Positions 7,128-7,170 of a DNA stretch of 7,170 nt are shown one piece after another. Location: positions 1 through 7,170 of the forward strand of contig DASRUE010000276.1 of assembly GCA_035687895.1 (NCBI GenBank). The letters run 5' to 3'. The position numbers and the translations under genes were made by a program. Every line of letters begins with the position of its first letter. Position 1 is the first letter of the stretch. The stretch is from JAERML01 sp035687895. GTDB taxonomy: Bacteria > Bacteroidota > Ignavibacteria > UBA10030 > UBA6906. The notes below the pieces were generated by a model. It did not search any database. It was not told the DNA's origin and was given only the letters and a program-made list of their open reading frames with translations.

Positions 7128-7164
7128 ACGGCTTCAGGATCCCGCAAGGCGGGACTGGAGCCGT
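7128..7164. repeat. Long interrupted stem-loop, REP-like intergenic element
   Basis: The outer arms 7128-7137 and 7155-7164 pair over ten positions with one T-G wobble. Two unpaired bases (7138-7139) follow, then a six-pair inner stem TCCCGC/GCGGGA (7140-7145 with 7149-7154) closes on the three-base loop AAG. A 16-pair imperfect palindrome in a non-coding gap resembles repetitive extragenic palindromes or a small miniature element. The sequence after it (TTTCTGT) is a poor terminator tail. Whether it is repeated elsewhere in the genome cannot be seen here. Confidence 0.6.
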
Positions 7165-7170
7165 TTCTGT

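Noticed and set aside
7128..7170. An intrinsic terminator for a gene outside the window
   Set aside because: The stem is strong but is followed by TTTCTGT, not a T-run, and the other strand has no T-run either. A repeat element fits better, though the window edge limits this judgement.

Overview
The window holds four genes, all on the minus strand, so the biology reads from right to left. The best guess for the host is a member of the Bacteroidota/Chlorobi/Ignavibacteria assemblage. The main reason is the C-terminus of the large secreted protein, a clear type IX secretion (T9SS) type A sorting domain with the QNFPNPFNPST signature typical of Ignavibacteria-like and related lineages. By eye the base composition is moderate, around half G+C. 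Shine-Dalgarno signals are mostly weak, which also fits that group. The assignment rests on motif recognition, not a database search.

Layout from right to left. Positions 7170-7075: gene-free and rich in inverted repeats, with a small hairpin and a long interrupted stem that resemble a REP-like intergenic repeat. Positions 7074-6427: a NYN (PIN-like) predicted nuclease of about 215 residues. Positions 6426-6300: a 127-base intergenic region with a perfect 12-base palindrome and a Shine-Dalgarno sequence. Positions 6293-3165: a secreted protein of 1042 residues with a signal peptide, a large unassigned domain that looks like an alpha/alpha toroid, a small beta-sandwich, two PKD/Ig-like repeats, a LamG-like jelly-roll and the T9SS tail. 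Positions 3137-660: a GH2 beta-mannosidase with no signal peptide. Positions 663-1: the N-terminal 221 residues of a GH130 mannoside phosphorylase (or mannosidase), cut off by the window edge.

The last three genes look like one transcription unit. The first gap is 27 bases, and the GH2 stop and GH130 start overlap in ATGA. A coherent model is that the exported multidomain protein binds or cleaves a mannose-containing glycan outside the cell or at its surface. Imported beta-mannosides would then be split in the cytoplasm by hydrolysis (GH2) and by phosphorolysis (GH130). The GH2 and GH130 assignments are strong. The role of the secreted protein is inferred from its neighbours and is the most interesting open question. 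No transporter, regulator or epimerase is visible here, but the locus continues past position 1. The NYN gene probably does not belong to the sugar locus.
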